A stretch of 64,000 bases of DNA from Ruminococcus sp. (GTDB taxonomy: Bacteria > Bacillota > Clostridia > Oscillospirales > Acutalibacteraceae): NCBI GenBank assembly GCA_004556705.1, contig SFGA01000005.1, positions 62,001 to 126,000 of the forward strand, written 5' to 3'. Positions 42,520 to 51,232 of this stretch are shown here, in pieces. The notes below the pieces were generated by a model. It was not told where the DNA came from. It ran no database searches and saw only the letters and a program-made list of their open reading frames with translations. Positions within the stretch are counted from its first letter, which is position 1. Each line of letters starts with the position of its first letter. Made by a program: the position numbers and the translations under genes.

Positions 42520-42549
42520 AGAATATATATATAAATTATTATATATCAA
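42520..42549 (-). promoter_or_regulatory. tmRNA promoter
   Basis: The minus strand gives TTGATA (42544-42549), 18 nt, TATTCT (42520-42525), ending 7 nt before the G that starts tmRNA. It allows expression independent of smpB. Confidence 0.55.
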
Positions 42550-42579
42550 AAATGAACACTTGAAACGGGTTGAGAAAAT

Positions 42580-43041
42580 TTATCTCATTCGTTCCTTGAT
42601 TTCTCTGTCGATTGATCTGTTCGCTTCTTTTTTTGCGGCAACATCACGCTTATCGTAAATCTTTTTACCCTTGCAAAGTCCGACCTTGATTTTTGCCTTT
42701 CCTTTATTGAAATAAACGGAGAGGGGAATCAAGGTTAAACCCTGTTGCTTGATTGTACCGTATAGCTTATGAATTTCCTTTTTGTGCATAAGCAGTTTTT
42801 TCTTCCTGAGTGGGTCACGGTTGAAAATGTTTCCCTGCTCATAAGGGCTTATATGCATACCGTTTACGAATATTTCGCCGTTGTCGATACTGCACCAAGC
42901 GTCTTTAAGGTTTACTCTGCCTTGACGAATACTCTTGACCTCAGTTCCGAACAACTCAATACCTGCTTCGTACTCCTCGAGCACAAAGTAGTCGTGATAC
43001 GCTTTTTTATTTTGTGCAACTGTTCTGCTGTTTTCGTTCAT
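42580..43041 (-). CDS. smpB: SsrA-binding protein SmpB
   Basis: 153 residues, family length. OB-fold signatures: NKKAYHDYFVLEEYEAGIEL, LFGTEVKSIRQGRVNLKDAW, and the C-terminal RDVAAKKEANRSIDREIKE tail, which enters the empty decoding channel. It binds tmRNA and carries it to stalled ribosomes. The gene follows recR by 11 nt and precedes ssrA by 67 nt, so the trans-translation pair is adjacent. Confidence 0.96.
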   Translation of the reverse strand: MNENSRTVAQNKKAYHDYFVLEEYEAGIELFGTEVKSIRQGRVNLKDAWCSIDNGEIFVNGMHISPYEQGNIFNRDPLRKKKLLMHKKEIHKLYGTIKQQGLTLIPLSVYFNKGKAKIKVGLCKGKKIYDKRDVAAKKEANRSIDREIKERMR

Positions 43042-43052
43042 AAGTCTACCTG

Positions 43053-43652
43053 TTATATCTCTCTACGCCATTCAAGAGCACGGGAAAGAGTGACCTCGTC
43101 CGCATATTCAAGCTCTGCACCTACGGGAATACCGTAAGCTAAGCGTGTAACCGTAATATCAAAGGGCTTGAGAAGCCTTGAAATGTACATTGCCGTAGCT
43201 TCGCCCTCGATAGTCGGGTCTGTTGCCATAATTATCTCTTTAACAGTATTGTCAGATAATCTTGACATTAAATCTTTAATTGTCAACTGTTCGGGACCTA
43301 CACCGTTCATAGGGGAGATAACTCCGTGCAAAACGTGATAAAGTCCTCTGTATTCGTGCGTTTTTTCAAGTGCGACAACGTCTCTCGGGTCGGAAACCAC
43401 GCAGATAACGCTTCTGTCTCTCTTTCCACTCGCACAAATCGTGCATATCTCATTTTCTGTGAGATTTTTACAAATTTTGCATTGATGAATTTTGTCGTGA
43501 GCGTTCGTAATTGCGTCGATAAGGGACTGAATTTCCTTATCTTTAAGCGAAAGGACATAAAAAGCCAATCTCTCTGCGGATTTTGTTCCTATAGACGGCA
43601 TTTTACGAAATTCTTCGACAAGCCTATCAAGTGCAGGGACATAGTTAGCCAT
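43053..43652 (-). CDS. recR: Recombination protein RecR
   Basis: 199 residues. The N-terminal helix-hairpin-helix (FRKMPSIGTKSAERLAFY), the zinc finger CKICKNLTENEICTIC, and the Toprim domain (VICVVSDPRDVVALEK, then the IMATDPTIEGEATAMYI motif) are all present. It loads RecA at gaps with RecO/RecF. It overlaps ybaB by one base and follows dnaX-ybaB, the conserved dnaX-ybaB-recR string. Confidence 0.96.
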   Translation of the reverse strand: MANYVPALDRLVEEFRKMPSIGTKSAERLAFYVLSLKDKEIQSLIDAITNAHDKIHQCKICKNLTENEICTICASGKRDRSVICVVSDPRDVVALEKTHEYRGLYHVLHGVISPMNGVGPEQLTIKDLMSRLSDNTVKEIIMATDPTIEGEATAMYISRLLKPFDITVTRLAYGIPVGAELEYADEVTLSRALEWRREI

Positions 43653-43993
43653 TAAAACATACCGTTCATACCGGGAATGTTAATTCCTCCGGTAATCTTT
43701 CCCATTTCTCTTTCGGCTGTTTCGTCAGCCTTTCTCATTGCCTCGTTAAGTGCGGCAATAAGCATATCCTCAAGCATTTCAACATCCTCGGGGTCAACAA
43801 CCTCGGGTTTAATTGTAACCTTTTTAACCTCGTGCGAGCCGTTAACTGTTACATCAACTGCTCCGCCGCCCGAAGAAGCGGAATATTCTGCAACTGCAAG
43901 CTCTTCCTGAAGAGTCTGCATATTCTGCTGCATTTCCTGAATTCTTTTCATCATATTTCCGCCTGCGCCTTGATTAGGTATTCTTGCTTTCAT
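43652..43993 (-). CDS. YbaB/EbfC-family nucleoid-associated protein
   Basis: 113 residues with the standard YbaB core: MMKRIQEMQQNMQTLQEEL, then VNGSHEVKKVTIKPEVVDPED and an Ala/Leu-rich helix. Members bind DNA as dimers and are almost always found between dnaX and recR, as here. The glycine-rich start and end are probably disordered. Confidence 0.94.
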   Translation of the reverse strand: MKARIPNQGAGGNMMKRIQEMQQNMQTLQEELAVAEYSASSGGGAVDVTVNGSHEVKKVTIKPEVVDPEDVEMLEDMLIAALNEAMRKADETAEREMGKITGGINIPGMNGMF

Positions 43994-44005
43994 TTTTATA
44001 TCTCC

Positions 44006-45700
44006 TTATTGTTCGATTATTTGAATATCAAGCCCTTTTGCACGTTCAAAAAGAGAGTTGAGAGGGCTCATATTTGACGTCGCTACGGGTGCTTTTTCTT
44101 TTTTTACAGGCTGTGAGTCTGTTACAAGGGAAATTTTCAAGTCTTGCCCCGTAACTTCCTTTATGGCATTGAGAACAACCTCCGAATGCTCTTTCTTTGT
44201 TATGAATTGCTGCAAAATCGGATTTGTCGGCTTAATGCACATACAACCGTCTTTAATATATGCTGTTGAATTATTGAGAAAGCTCATAATCATCGGGTCT
44301 GATTGCTGAACAATATCAAGAATGTCTGACCATTTCAAAAACGGCTTAATTTCCTCATTGCTTGAAACGGCAGGGGAGACGGGCTTAGGAGCTTCCGCCT
44401 GCTGTGAAACGGGAATTTCCGTTTTAACTGTTTCGTGTATCGGCTTCGGCTCTTCCTTGATAATCGGAGCTTCGTCTACTGCTTTTTGTGGCTCTTTATG
44501 AGAGAAAAACGGATTTTCAGCTTTTTTCTCCGGAACTGCTTTAACTGTAATGCTGCCTGAAGAAATTTTTGCTTCAAGCTCCGAAATCCTGCGAAGCAAA
44601 GCAGCGTTATCGCTTACAAGCTCAGGCGAGCAAAGCTTTATCATAACCATTTCGGCGGTTATTTTTTTGTTGTCGCCCTTTTTCAAATCATATATTGCAT
44701 TGTTAAGCGTTTCCATAGCGGAAAGCACGGTAGCAAGTGAAAGCGACTGCGCCTGCGCTTTGATTTTTTCAGCCTCGGTATCCGACGCCAAAATCAAGCT
44801 TTTATATGTGGGAACAGTTAGGGTAATCATCATATTGCGGAAATGTGATATGAGCTCGGAAAAGAGCCGTTCCATATCACACGAATTTTCGTAAAGATTG
44901 TTAAGTATTTCAAGGGCAGAAGTGCAATCTCTGTCTCTGATTGCGTTAACAAGCGAGTAAATATGCTCTTTTCCTGCAATTCCTGCGGCGTCGCTTGCCA
45001 ATTCTTCGGTTATTTTCTTGCCGTAAGACGCACATCTGTCAAGCAAGGAAAGAGCGTCACGCATACCGCCGTCGGATACCCTTGCAATAAGCATTGCACC
45101 CTCGTCGGTAAGGTCGATATTTTCCTGCTTGGCAACGTATTTTAGTCTGCTTGAAATATCCTCGGGGGAAATCCTTTTGAAATCAAATCTCTGACAACGT
45201 GAAAGAATTGTTGAGGGGAGCTTGTGAACCTCTGTTGTTGCAAGGATAAACTTAACGTGTTCCGGCGGCTCTTCAAGTGTTTTTAACAAGGCGTTAAATG
45301 CACCCGTTGAGAGCATATGAACCTCGTCGATTATATATACTCTGTATTTCACGCTTGAGGGCATATAATTTGTTTCCTCACGCAAATCACGAATATTGTC
45401 AACGCCGTTGTTTGAAGCTGCGTCTATCTCCACAACATCAACAACGGAGCCGTCGTCAATTCCTCGGCACGAAGCACACTCGTTACAAGGGTTACCGTTG
45501 ACGGGATGCTCACAGTTTACAGCCTTTGCAAGAATTTTGGCACAGGTTGTTTTCCCCGTTCCTCGCGAGCCTGTAAACAGATAGGCATGAGAAACTCTGC
45601 CTGTATCAACGGCATTCATCAGGGTTTCGGTAATATGCTCCTGACCGTAAACGTCGGTAAACACCTGCGGTCTCCACTTGCGGTAAAGCACCTGATACAT
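44006..45700 (-). CDS. dnaX: DNA polymerase III subunit gamma/tau
   Basis: 564 residues. AAA+ clamp-loader domain with Walker A GSRGTGKTT, the zinc module CEHPVNGNPCNECASC and DEVHMLS. A third helical collar domain spans about 230-350. It then has a Lys/Glu/Pro-rich linker (about 375-450) and a tau C-terminal region. It drives the DnaE/PolC clamp loader. The gene is 25 nt downstream of the SRP RNA, the classic ffs-dnaX pairing. Confidence 0.95.
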   Translation of the reverse strand: MYQVLYRKWRPQVFTDVYGQEHITETLMNAVDTGRVSHAYLFTGSRGTGKTTCAKILAKAVNCEHPVNGNPCNECASCRGIDDGSVVDVVEIDAASNNGVDNIRDLREETNYMPSSVKYRVYIIDEVHMLSTGAFNALLKTLEEPPEHVKFILATTEVHKLPSTILSRCQRFDFKRISPEDISSRLKYVAKQENIDLTDEGAMLIARVSDGGMRDALSLLDRCASYGKKITEELASDAAGIAGKEHIYSLVNAIRDRDCTSALEILNNLYENSCDMERLFSELISHFRNMMITLTVPTYKSLILASDTEAEKIKAQAQSLSLATVLSAMETLNNAIYDLKKGDNKKITAEMVMIKLCSPELVSDNAALLRRISELEAKISSGSITVKAVPEKKAENPFFSHKEPQKAVDEAPIIKEEPKPIHETVKTEIPVSQQAEAPKPVSPAVSSNEEIKPFLKWSDILDIVQQSDPMIMSFLNNSTAYIKDGCMCIKPTNPILQQFITKKEHSEVVLNAIKEVTGQDLKISLVTDSQPVKKEKAPVATSNMSPLNSLFERAKGLDIQIIEQ

Positions 45701-45725
45701 TTTCTCACACCTTTACATAATAATA

Positions 45726-45863
45726 GCCTTAACTCGGTCATGCACCGTGCAGGCTTGACTGTATCGCACAGGCTGACCGTTTAATGCTGCTCGATTCCTC
45801 GCCTGACATGATTCACAGAGCGCTGTCGCACAGGACCAACACGGTACATGACCTAATTAAGGC
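45726..45863 (-). ncRNA. ffs: Signal recognition particle RNA
   Basis: 138 nt on the minus strand, forming one long hairpin closed by GCCTTAA.../...TTAAGGC with GGTCATG/CATGACC and ACCGTG/CACGGT next. Domain IV, at 45785-45810, carries the universal GTCAGG...GGAA...AGCAGC Ffh-binding motif. It guides membrane proteins to FtsY with Ffh. It has its own promoter and is followed by dnaX. Confidence 0.93.
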
Positions 45864-45869
45864 ATAATT

Positions 45870-45898
45870 ATTATAATATAAAAAGCTCTCAAATGCAA
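45870..45898 (-). promoter_or_regulatory. SRP RNA promoter
   Basis: The minus strand gives TTGCAT (45893-45898), 17 nt, TATAAT (45870-45875), ending about 7 nt before the RNA. It probably also drives dnaX and beyond. Confidence 0.8.
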
Positions 45899-45919
45899 TA
45901 GAAAAATAAAACATTATTG

Positions 45920-45948
45920 TTGTTATTCTTAAAAAAATTTGGTATAAT
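45920..45948 (+). promoter_or_regulatory. Promoter of the hexosaminidase gene
   Basis: TTGTTA (45920-45925), 17 nt, TATAAT (45943-45948), 40 nt before the ATG at 45989; divergent from the SRP RNA promoter. Confidence 0.75.
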
Positions 45949-45988
45949 ACTCTTACTCGAATATAAAACCTATATCAGAGGATTGTTT

Positions 45989-47548
45989 ATGTTTAATATT
46001 ATACCTCAACCGAACGAAATAATTATTAAAAGCGGTCGCTCCGGCTTCTTCCTTACCGAGGATACAACCATTACAAAGGTTCCGCTTATTATTGATGAAT
46101 TTCGTGATTTTGTCAAAAAGACTTTTGACATAAGACTTCACAGAGAAGAAAAAAACGAAAACTGTATTATTTTGACATATTCAGATGGAATTGAGGATGA
46201 CGAGGGATACAGAATTGTTTGTGAGGACTCTGTTATTGAGATAATCGCAAAAACCGATTGCGGTCTTTTTTACGGCTTGCAAACTCTCAAGCAAATGCTT
46301 TTACAGAGCTTCGGAAAAATACCTGCTCTTGAAATTAACGATAAGCCAATGTATAAATACAGAGGCTTTATGATTGACAGCGGAAGATATTGTCAATCGG
46401 TTAAGGAGATTAAGAGATTTGTCAATCTTATGGCAATGCACAAGCTCAATGTTTTCCATTGGCATTTGACTGAGGATCAGGGTTGGCGTGTTGAGATAAA
46501 GAAGTATCCCGAACTTACCAAAAAAGGTCAGAAGCGTTCACATACGAATTTCGGCTTTAAGAGCTATGAGGGCTTTTTCACCCAAGAGCAGATTAAAGAG
46601 GTTGTTAAGTATTGCCACGATCGATTTATTAAGGTAATACCCGAGTTTGATATTCCGGGTCACACCGTTTCTGCGATTGCTTGCTATCCTTATTTGAGCT
46701 GCTTTGACAGGAATTTGAGCGTTGCAACTCATTGGGGCGTTAAGCACGATATTTTATGTGCAGGTAAGGAAAGTACATATAAATTTGTTTTTGATGTGCT
46801 TGACGAGCTTATGGAGCTATTTCCTGACAAGATTATTCATATCGGCGGCGACGAAGCTGTTAAAATGCGTTGGAAGCTGTGTCCAAACTGTCAGGCATTG
46901 ATGAAAAAAGAGGGGATAAGCAGCGAGGACGTATTGCAGAATTACTTTATGTCCCGTGTAAACCGTTACCTCAATGAAAAAGGCTATACATCAATGATGT
47001 GGAACTTTGAGTCGGAGGCGGGAACGGAGCTTCTTGATAAGAATATATATTGGAACGCTTGCTCGCTTGAAAGAAACAAAAAGCTTGTTTCTGATGAGCT
47101 GAAATCAGGCAGAACGATTGTGAATTCAAGCACATTCCCGTATTATTTTGATTTTCCTCACGGCACAAACAGCCTTAAAAAGGTTTATGAGTATAATCCC
47201 GAAATTGACGGCGGTCATATTTTAGGCGTTGAGGCGTCTCTTTGGACGGAATATGTTAAGACGAGAAATAAAGCGGACTATAATTTATTTCCGAGAATAG
47301 CGGCGTTTTGTGAAACGGCGTGGTCACAGCCGGAGGACAAAAGCTATGACAGATTTTTGTATTCTCTCGGAGAGTATTATGACTATCTTAATATCTATCA
47401 TGTCAGATATGCGACATTGAAACAGGCTAATCCGTCAAGGTTAAGGTCTGACGTTGAAAAAATTGTATTCGGACGCAGGATTTTCCATTGGCAAGGGCTA
47501 CACAATTTAATCGATGATGCAAAGGTACGTAAAATTGCTGAAAAATAA
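45989..47548 (+). CDS. Beta-N-acetylhexosaminidase (GH20)
   Basis: Start set at ATG 45989 (CAGAGG site), giving MFNIIPQPNEI and 519 residues; upstream codons overlap the promoter. GH20b-like N-terminal subdomain (about 1-100), then the TIM barrel: YRGFMIDSGRYCQSVKEIKR, FHWHLTEDQGWR and the catalytic pair in HIIGGDEAV-like HIGGDEAVKMRW (Asp-Glu). No signal peptide is visible, so it may act on imported chitobiose, glycan or muropeptide fragments. It is followed by glpK after 38 nt, which is not an obvious pathway partner. Confidence 0.93.
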   Translation: MFNIIPQPNEIIIKSGRSGFFLTEDTTITKVPLIIDEFRDFVKKTFDIRLHREEKNENCIILTYSDGIEDDEGYRIVCEDSVIEIIAKTDCGLFYGLQTLKQMLLQSFGKIPALEINDKPMYKYRGFMIDSGRYCQSVKEIKRFVNLMAMHKLNVFHWHLTEDQGWRVEIKKYPELTKKGQKRSHTNFGFKSYEGFFTQEQIKEVVKYCHDRFIKVIPEFDIPGHTVSAIACYPYLSCFDRNLSVATHWGVKHDILCAGKESTYKFVFDVLDELMELFPDKIIHIGGDEAVKMRWKLCPNCQALMKKEGISSEDVLQNYFMSRVNRYLNEKGYTSMMWNFESEAGTELLDKNIYWNACSLERNKKLVSDELKSGRTIVNSSTFPYYFDFPHGTNSLKKVYEYNPEIDGGHILGVEASLWTEYVKTRNKADYNLFPRIAAFCETAWSQPEDKSYDRFLYSLGEYYDYLNIYHVRYATLKQANPSRLRSDVEKIVFGRRIFHWQGLHNLIDDAKVRKIAEK

Positions 47549-47586
47549 GCAATATAACAATAATTAAATTAACAGGGGTGTTAGTT

Positions 47587-49095
47587 TTGGCAAAGTATGT
47601 AATGGCATTGGATCAGGGAACGACAAGTTCAAGAGCAATTTTGTTCGATAAGAACGGAAAAATCGTTCTCAAATCACAACACGAGTTTAATCAGATTTAT
47701 CCTAAGCCCGGTTGGGTTGAGCATAATCCTATGGAAATACTCTTCTCACAATTTCAGGCTGTTACCGAGGTGCTCAGCGAAAGACGAATTTATCCGTCCG
47801 ATATTGCGGCGCTCGGTATTACAAATCAGCGTGAAACCACGATTTTGTGGGATAAGGGCACGGGAAAGCCGATTTACAACGCTATTGTTTGGCAGTGCAG
47901 AAGAACTGCCGACATTTGCGAGGAACTCAAAAAGGACGAAGAGTTTTGCAAGTACATAAAAGACCATACGGGTCTTGTAGTTGACGCTTATTTCTCGGCG
48001 ACAAAAATCAAGTGGGTTCTTGACAATGTACCGGGTGCGAGAATACTTGCGGATGCAGGTCAGCTTCTTTTCGGTACGGTTGAGACTTGGCTTATTTGGA
48101 ATTTGACAGCAGGTAAGGTTCACGTAACAGACTATTCCAATGCGTCACGAACAATGTTGTTCGACGTTGATAAGCTCTGTTGGGATGAGCATATTTGCGA
48201 AAAGCTTGATATTCCTATGTCGATTTTACCTAAGGCTGTTCCGTCAAGTCAGGTTTACGGTAAGGTTGAGCCCGGTATTCTCGGCTTTGAGGACCTTGTC
48301 GGCATACCGATTGCAGGTGCTATCGGCGACCAGCCTGCCGCTTTGTTCGGTCAGGGCTGCTTTGAGGCAGGTCAGGCAAAGAACACCTACGGTACAGGTT
48401 GCTTCTTGCTTATGAATACAGGCGAAAAGAGAGTTGAATCCCATAACAATCTTGTAACAGGTGTTGCATGGGGTATCGGCGATAAGGTAACCTATGCGAT
48501 TGAGGGCTCGGCGTTCAACGCAGGCTCTGTAATTAAATGGTTGAGAGATGATTTACATGTTATCGACCACGCCGCAAGGTGTGACGAATTGGCGGAAAGC
48601 GTGCCGGACGCTAACGGAATTTATTTTGTTCCTGCGTTTACGGGACTCGGTGCGCCGTATTGGGATATGTATGCAAGGGGAACTATCGTGGGGATTACAC
48701 GAGGCATTAACCGTGCGCATATTTGCCGTTCGGTGCTTGAAGCCATTGCTTTCCAAATGACAGACCTGCTTGAAGCTATGAAGCAGGATTCTGATATAAA
48801 CCTTTACGAGCTTCGTGTTGACGGCGGCGCATCTGTTTCGAATATTATGATGCAAATTCAGTCTGATCTTATCCGCACACCTGTTAACAGACCTAAAATG
48901 GTTGAAACAACGGCTCTCGGTGCGGCATATCTTGCAGGTCTTGCTGTCGGCTTCTGGAAGGATATTGACGAGCTTTCAAAAATCCGTCAGGTTGACAAGC
49001 TCTTTGAGCCTAAGATGGAAATCGAAAAACGCAACGAACTTTACCACGGCTGGCTTCGTGCTGTCGAGCGTTCAAGAGATTGGATAGAACACTAA
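47587..49095 (+). CDS. glpK: Glycerol kinase
   Basis: Start set at TTG 47587, giving (M)AKYVMALDQGTTSSR and 502 residues; AGGGG lies 9 nt upstream. An earlier GTG at 47578 overlaps that site. FGGY kinase signatures are complete: DQGTTSSR, WQCRRTADIC, YSNASRTMLFD, GAIGDQPAALFGQGCF and VDGGASVSNIMMQ. It phosphorylates glycerol to glycerol 3-phosphate in the cytoplasm. No glpF or glpD is nearby, so its neighbours (GH20 and malic enzyme) suggest a general carbon-use cluster rather than a glp operon. Confidence 0.96.
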   Translation: MAKYVMALDQGTTSSRAILFDKNGKIVLKSQHEFNQIYPKPGWVEHNPMEILFSQFQAVTEVLSERRIYPSDIAALGITNQRETTILWDKGTGKPIYNAIVWQCRRTADICEELKKDEEFCKYIKDHTGLVVDAYFSATKIKWVLDNVPGARILADAGQLLFGTVETWLIWNLTAGKVHVTDYSNASRTMLFDVDKLCWDEHICEKLDIPMSILPKAVPSSQVYGKVEPGILGFEDLVGIPIAGAIGDQPAALFGQGCFEAGQAKNTYGTGCFLLMNTGEKRVESHNNLVTGVAWGIGDKVTYAIEGSAFNAGSVIKWLRDDLHVIDHAARCDELAESVPDANGIYFVPAFTGLGAPYWDMYARGTIVGITRGINRAHICRSVLEAIAFQMTDLLEAMKQDSDINLYELRVDGGASVSNIMMQIQSDLIRTPVNRPKMVETTALGAAYLAGLAVGFWKDIDELSKIRQVDKLFEPKMEIEKRNELYHGWLRAVERSRDWIEH

Positions 49096-49144
49096 GCTTA
49101 AAACAAGGACTTCCATTTCCGAATTTTAAGCTTTAGGATATAAT
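49094..49144 (+). promoter_or_regulatory. Inverted repeat and -10 element ahead of the malic enzyme gene
   Basis: AAGCTTAAAA (49094-49103) and TTTTAAGCTT (49124-49133) form a 10-bp inverted repeat around the likely promoter, whose -10 is TATAAT (49139-49144) with no good -35. It could be a weak terminator for glpK or a regulator site. Confidence 0.45.
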
Positions 49145-49167
49145 TTTTAGTATATTTGAGGTGCAAA

Positions 49168-50340
49168 ATGGATTACGCAAAGGAATCTTTGAGACTCCAC
49201 TACGAGTGGAAAGGAAAAATTGAGGTTAAGACAAGAGCAAAGGCGAACGATAAGGACGCTCTTTCTTTGGCATATACACCCGGTGTTGCTCAGCCGTGTC
49301 TTGAAATTCAAAAGGATATTTCAAAATCCTATGAGCTTACAAGACGTTGGAACACGGTTGCAGTCGTAACCGACGGTACGGCAGTTCTCGGTCTTGGCGA
49401 TATCGGACCGGAAGCGGGTATGCCTGTTATGGAGGGCAAGTGCGTTTTGTTCAAGGAGTTCGGCGACGTCGATGCCATTCCGCTTTGTGTTCGTTCAAAG
49501 GATGTTGACGAAATCGTTAATTGCATTTCACTTTTGGCAGGCTCCTTCGGCGGCGTAAATCTTGAGGATATTTCAGCACCGAGATGCTTTGAAATTGAAA
49601 GAAAGCTCAAGGAGAAAACCGATATTCCGATTTTTCATGATGACCAACACGGTACGGCTGTTGTCGTTGCGGCGGCCGTTATCAATGCGTTGCGTGTTGT
49701 TGACAAGAAAATTGAAGATTGCACCGCAGTATTTTCAGGTGCGGGTGCGGCAGGAATTGCGATTGCAAAGCTTCTTATTTCACAGGGAATTAAGAGCGTT
49801 ATTATGTGCGACAGCAAGGGAATTATCTGTAAGGGAGATGAAACTCTCAATGATGCTAAAAAGGCAATTGCAGAGTTTACCAATCCCGAAAGAAAAACCG
49901 GCACTCTTGCCGACGCTATGAGAGGCGCAGATATATTTGTAGGCGTTTCGGCGCCCGGTATTGTCAGCGAGGATATGGTTAAATCAATGGCAGATAAGCC
50001 CATTGTTCTTCCTATGTCAAATCCCGTTCCCGAAATTATGCCCGACCTCGCTAAAAATGCAGGTGCGGCGGTTGTCGGTACAGGCAGAAGCGATTTCCCG
50101 AATCAGATAAACAATGTTCTTGCGTTCCCGGGAATTTTCAGAGGTGCTCTTGATTGCAGAGCGAGTGATATTAACGAGGAAATGAAAATAGCGGCGGCGA
50201 GAGCGATTGCTTCTCTTGTTTCGGATGATGAGCTCAATTCCGAGTACATTTTGCCAAAGGCTTTTGACGAAAGAGTCGGCAAAACCGTTGCAAAAGCAGT
50301 TGCCGAGGCGGCAAAGGCTACCGGTGTAGCAAGAATATAA
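49168..50340 (+). CDS. NAD(P)-dependent malic enzyme
   Basis: Start set at ATG 49168 (GAGGTG site), giving 390 residues. The short bacterial malic enzyme form: KANDKDALSLAYTPGVAQPC, the LGLGDIGPEAGMPVMEGKC substrate loop, FHDDQHGTAVV, and the Rossmann motif FSGAGAAGIAIAKL. It decarboxylates malate to pyruvate with NAD(P). It is followed by two small membrane proteins that may share its transcript. Confidence 0.95.
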   Translation: MDYAKESLRLHYEWKGKIEVKTRAKANDKDALSLAYTPGVAQPCLEIQKDISKSYELTRRWNTVAVVTDGTAVLGLGDIGPEAGMPVMEGKCVLFKEFGDVDAIPLCVRSKDVDEIVNCISLLAGSFGGVNLEDISAPRCFEIERKLKEKTDIPIFHDDQHGTAVVVAAAVINALRVVDKKIEDCTAVFSGAGAAGIAIAKLLISQGIKSVIMCDSKGIICKGDETLNDAKKAIAEFTNPERKTGTLADAMRGADIFVGVSAPGIVSEDMVKSMADKPIVLPMSNPVPEIMPDLAKNAGAAVVGTGRSDFPNQINNVLAFPGIFRGALDCRASDINEEMKIAAARAIASLVSDDELNSEYILPKAFDERVGKTVAKAVAEAAKATGVARI

Positions 50341-50385
50341 TCAGAAAATTATAACACAAATAAAACAATAAAAGGAGATATAAAT

Positions 50386-50799
50386 ATGGCTTGTTTTGTA
50401 GTACCTGTTGCCGAGGCTGTTATTGCTACGGCTGCAAAAAAAGTAGTTGAAAAGAAAGAGGAGTCGGTTGCAAAGGAAACTGCCGTTAGCACGATTGAAA
50501 CCAAAAACGCTAACAAAATTCCGTTTTCACGAAAGCTCGGTTGGTTAACTAAGCTTCTTTGGGGAGGCTCATTCCTTCTTGCCTTTGAACACCTTTGGCA
50601 CGGCGAGATTGTTCCTTATTTCCCGTTCTTAACAGCTATGAGCAATCCTGAGGATACGGCTGAAATGCTTCACGAAATGGCAACCGTCGGTGTTACAATG
50701 GCATTGCTTGTGACTGCGGTTTGGGGCGTAATGCTTGTTGTTTCTTCGATAATTGAAAAGAAAGTCCAAAAAACACAGCAGGATAAAATATCTGATTAA
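50386..50799 (+). CDS. Small membrane protein of unknown function
   Basis: 137 residues behind AAAGGAG. A hydrophilic Lys/Glu/Thr-rich N-terminal half with an Ala/Val-rich start is followed by two likely membrane helices, near 60-85 (LLWGGSFLLAFEHLWHG) and 100-125 (ATVGVTMALLVTAVWGVMLV). His and Trp occur in the first helix boundary (HLWHGE). It is followed by another small membrane protein after 14 nt. No family is recognised. The context with malic enzyme may point to a transport or energy role, which is only a guess. Confidence 0.7.
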   Translation: MACFVVPVAEAVIATAAKKVVEKKEESVAKETAVSTIETKNANKIPFSRKLGWLTKLLWGGSFLLAFEHLWHGEIVPYFPFLTAMSNPEDTAEMLHEMATVGVTMALLVTAVWGVMLVVSSIIEKKVQKTQQDKISD

Positions 50800-50813
50800 A
50801 GGAATTAAATATT

Positions 50814-51125
50814 ATGACACTTTTAATTACAACTATTGCTGCGGCTGTGTGCACAGTTATTTGGTATAAAAACGCAGACAAGAACGAGCTTCGCCTTGAT
50901 GTTCCTTGCTGGATGTTCTGGGGTGCTTCGATTATGTGGTTTGTTGATGCAATATTCGAGTACGCCGAAATGGGCAGTGAGTATTTTACTCCCGAGGCTT
51001 CGGATATGCTTAACGACACGTTTTTAGGCTTTTCTGTAATCGCTCTCGGACTTGTTGTTTGGACAGCAGTTCTTTTAATTAAAGATCCTAAGGGCGTTGT
51101 TAAGTCAAAACTCTTTAAGAGATAA
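50814..51125 (+). CDS. Small membrane protein of unknown function
   Basis: 103 residues. Three hydrophobic segments are visible: residues 1-15 (LLITTIAAAVCTVIW), 28-46 (MFWGASIMWFVDAIF) and 70-92. The loop between has acidic residues (EYAEMGSEYF). It is probably co-transcribed with the preceding gene and possibly the malic enzyme gene. No known domain is recognised. Confidence 0.7.
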   Translation: MTLLITTIAAAVCTVIWYKNADKNELRLDVPCWMFWGASIMWFVDAIFEYAEMGSEYFTPEASDMLNDTFLGFSVIALGLVVWTAVLLIKDPKGVVKSKLFKR

Positions 51126-51158
51126 TAAAAGATAATATTTGAATTAAATATTAAAATT

Positions 51159-51186
51159 AGACCTGACTTTTGTCAGGTCTGTTTTT
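51159..51186 (+). terminator. Terminator after the small membrane genes
   Basis: The stem AGACCTGAC/GTCAGGTCT has a TTTT loop followed by GTTTTTG. Confidence 0.88.
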
Positions 51187-51191
51187 GTGCT

Positions 51192-51227
51192 AAAAAACGC
51201 TCTCAATCATAAAATTGAGAGCGTTTA
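51192..51227 (-). terminator. Terminator of the acyltransferase gene
   Basis: The minus-strand stem AACGCTCTCAAT/ATTGAGAGCGTT is followed by TTTTAG. It faces the terminator at 51159-51186. Confidence 0.85.
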
Positions 51228-51232
51228 TGTTA

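Noticed and set aside
45900..47600. Glycan-use locus centred on GH20
   Set aside because: GH20 has no signal peptide, no transporter or regulator is adjacent, and glpK follows; a dedicated locus is not supported.
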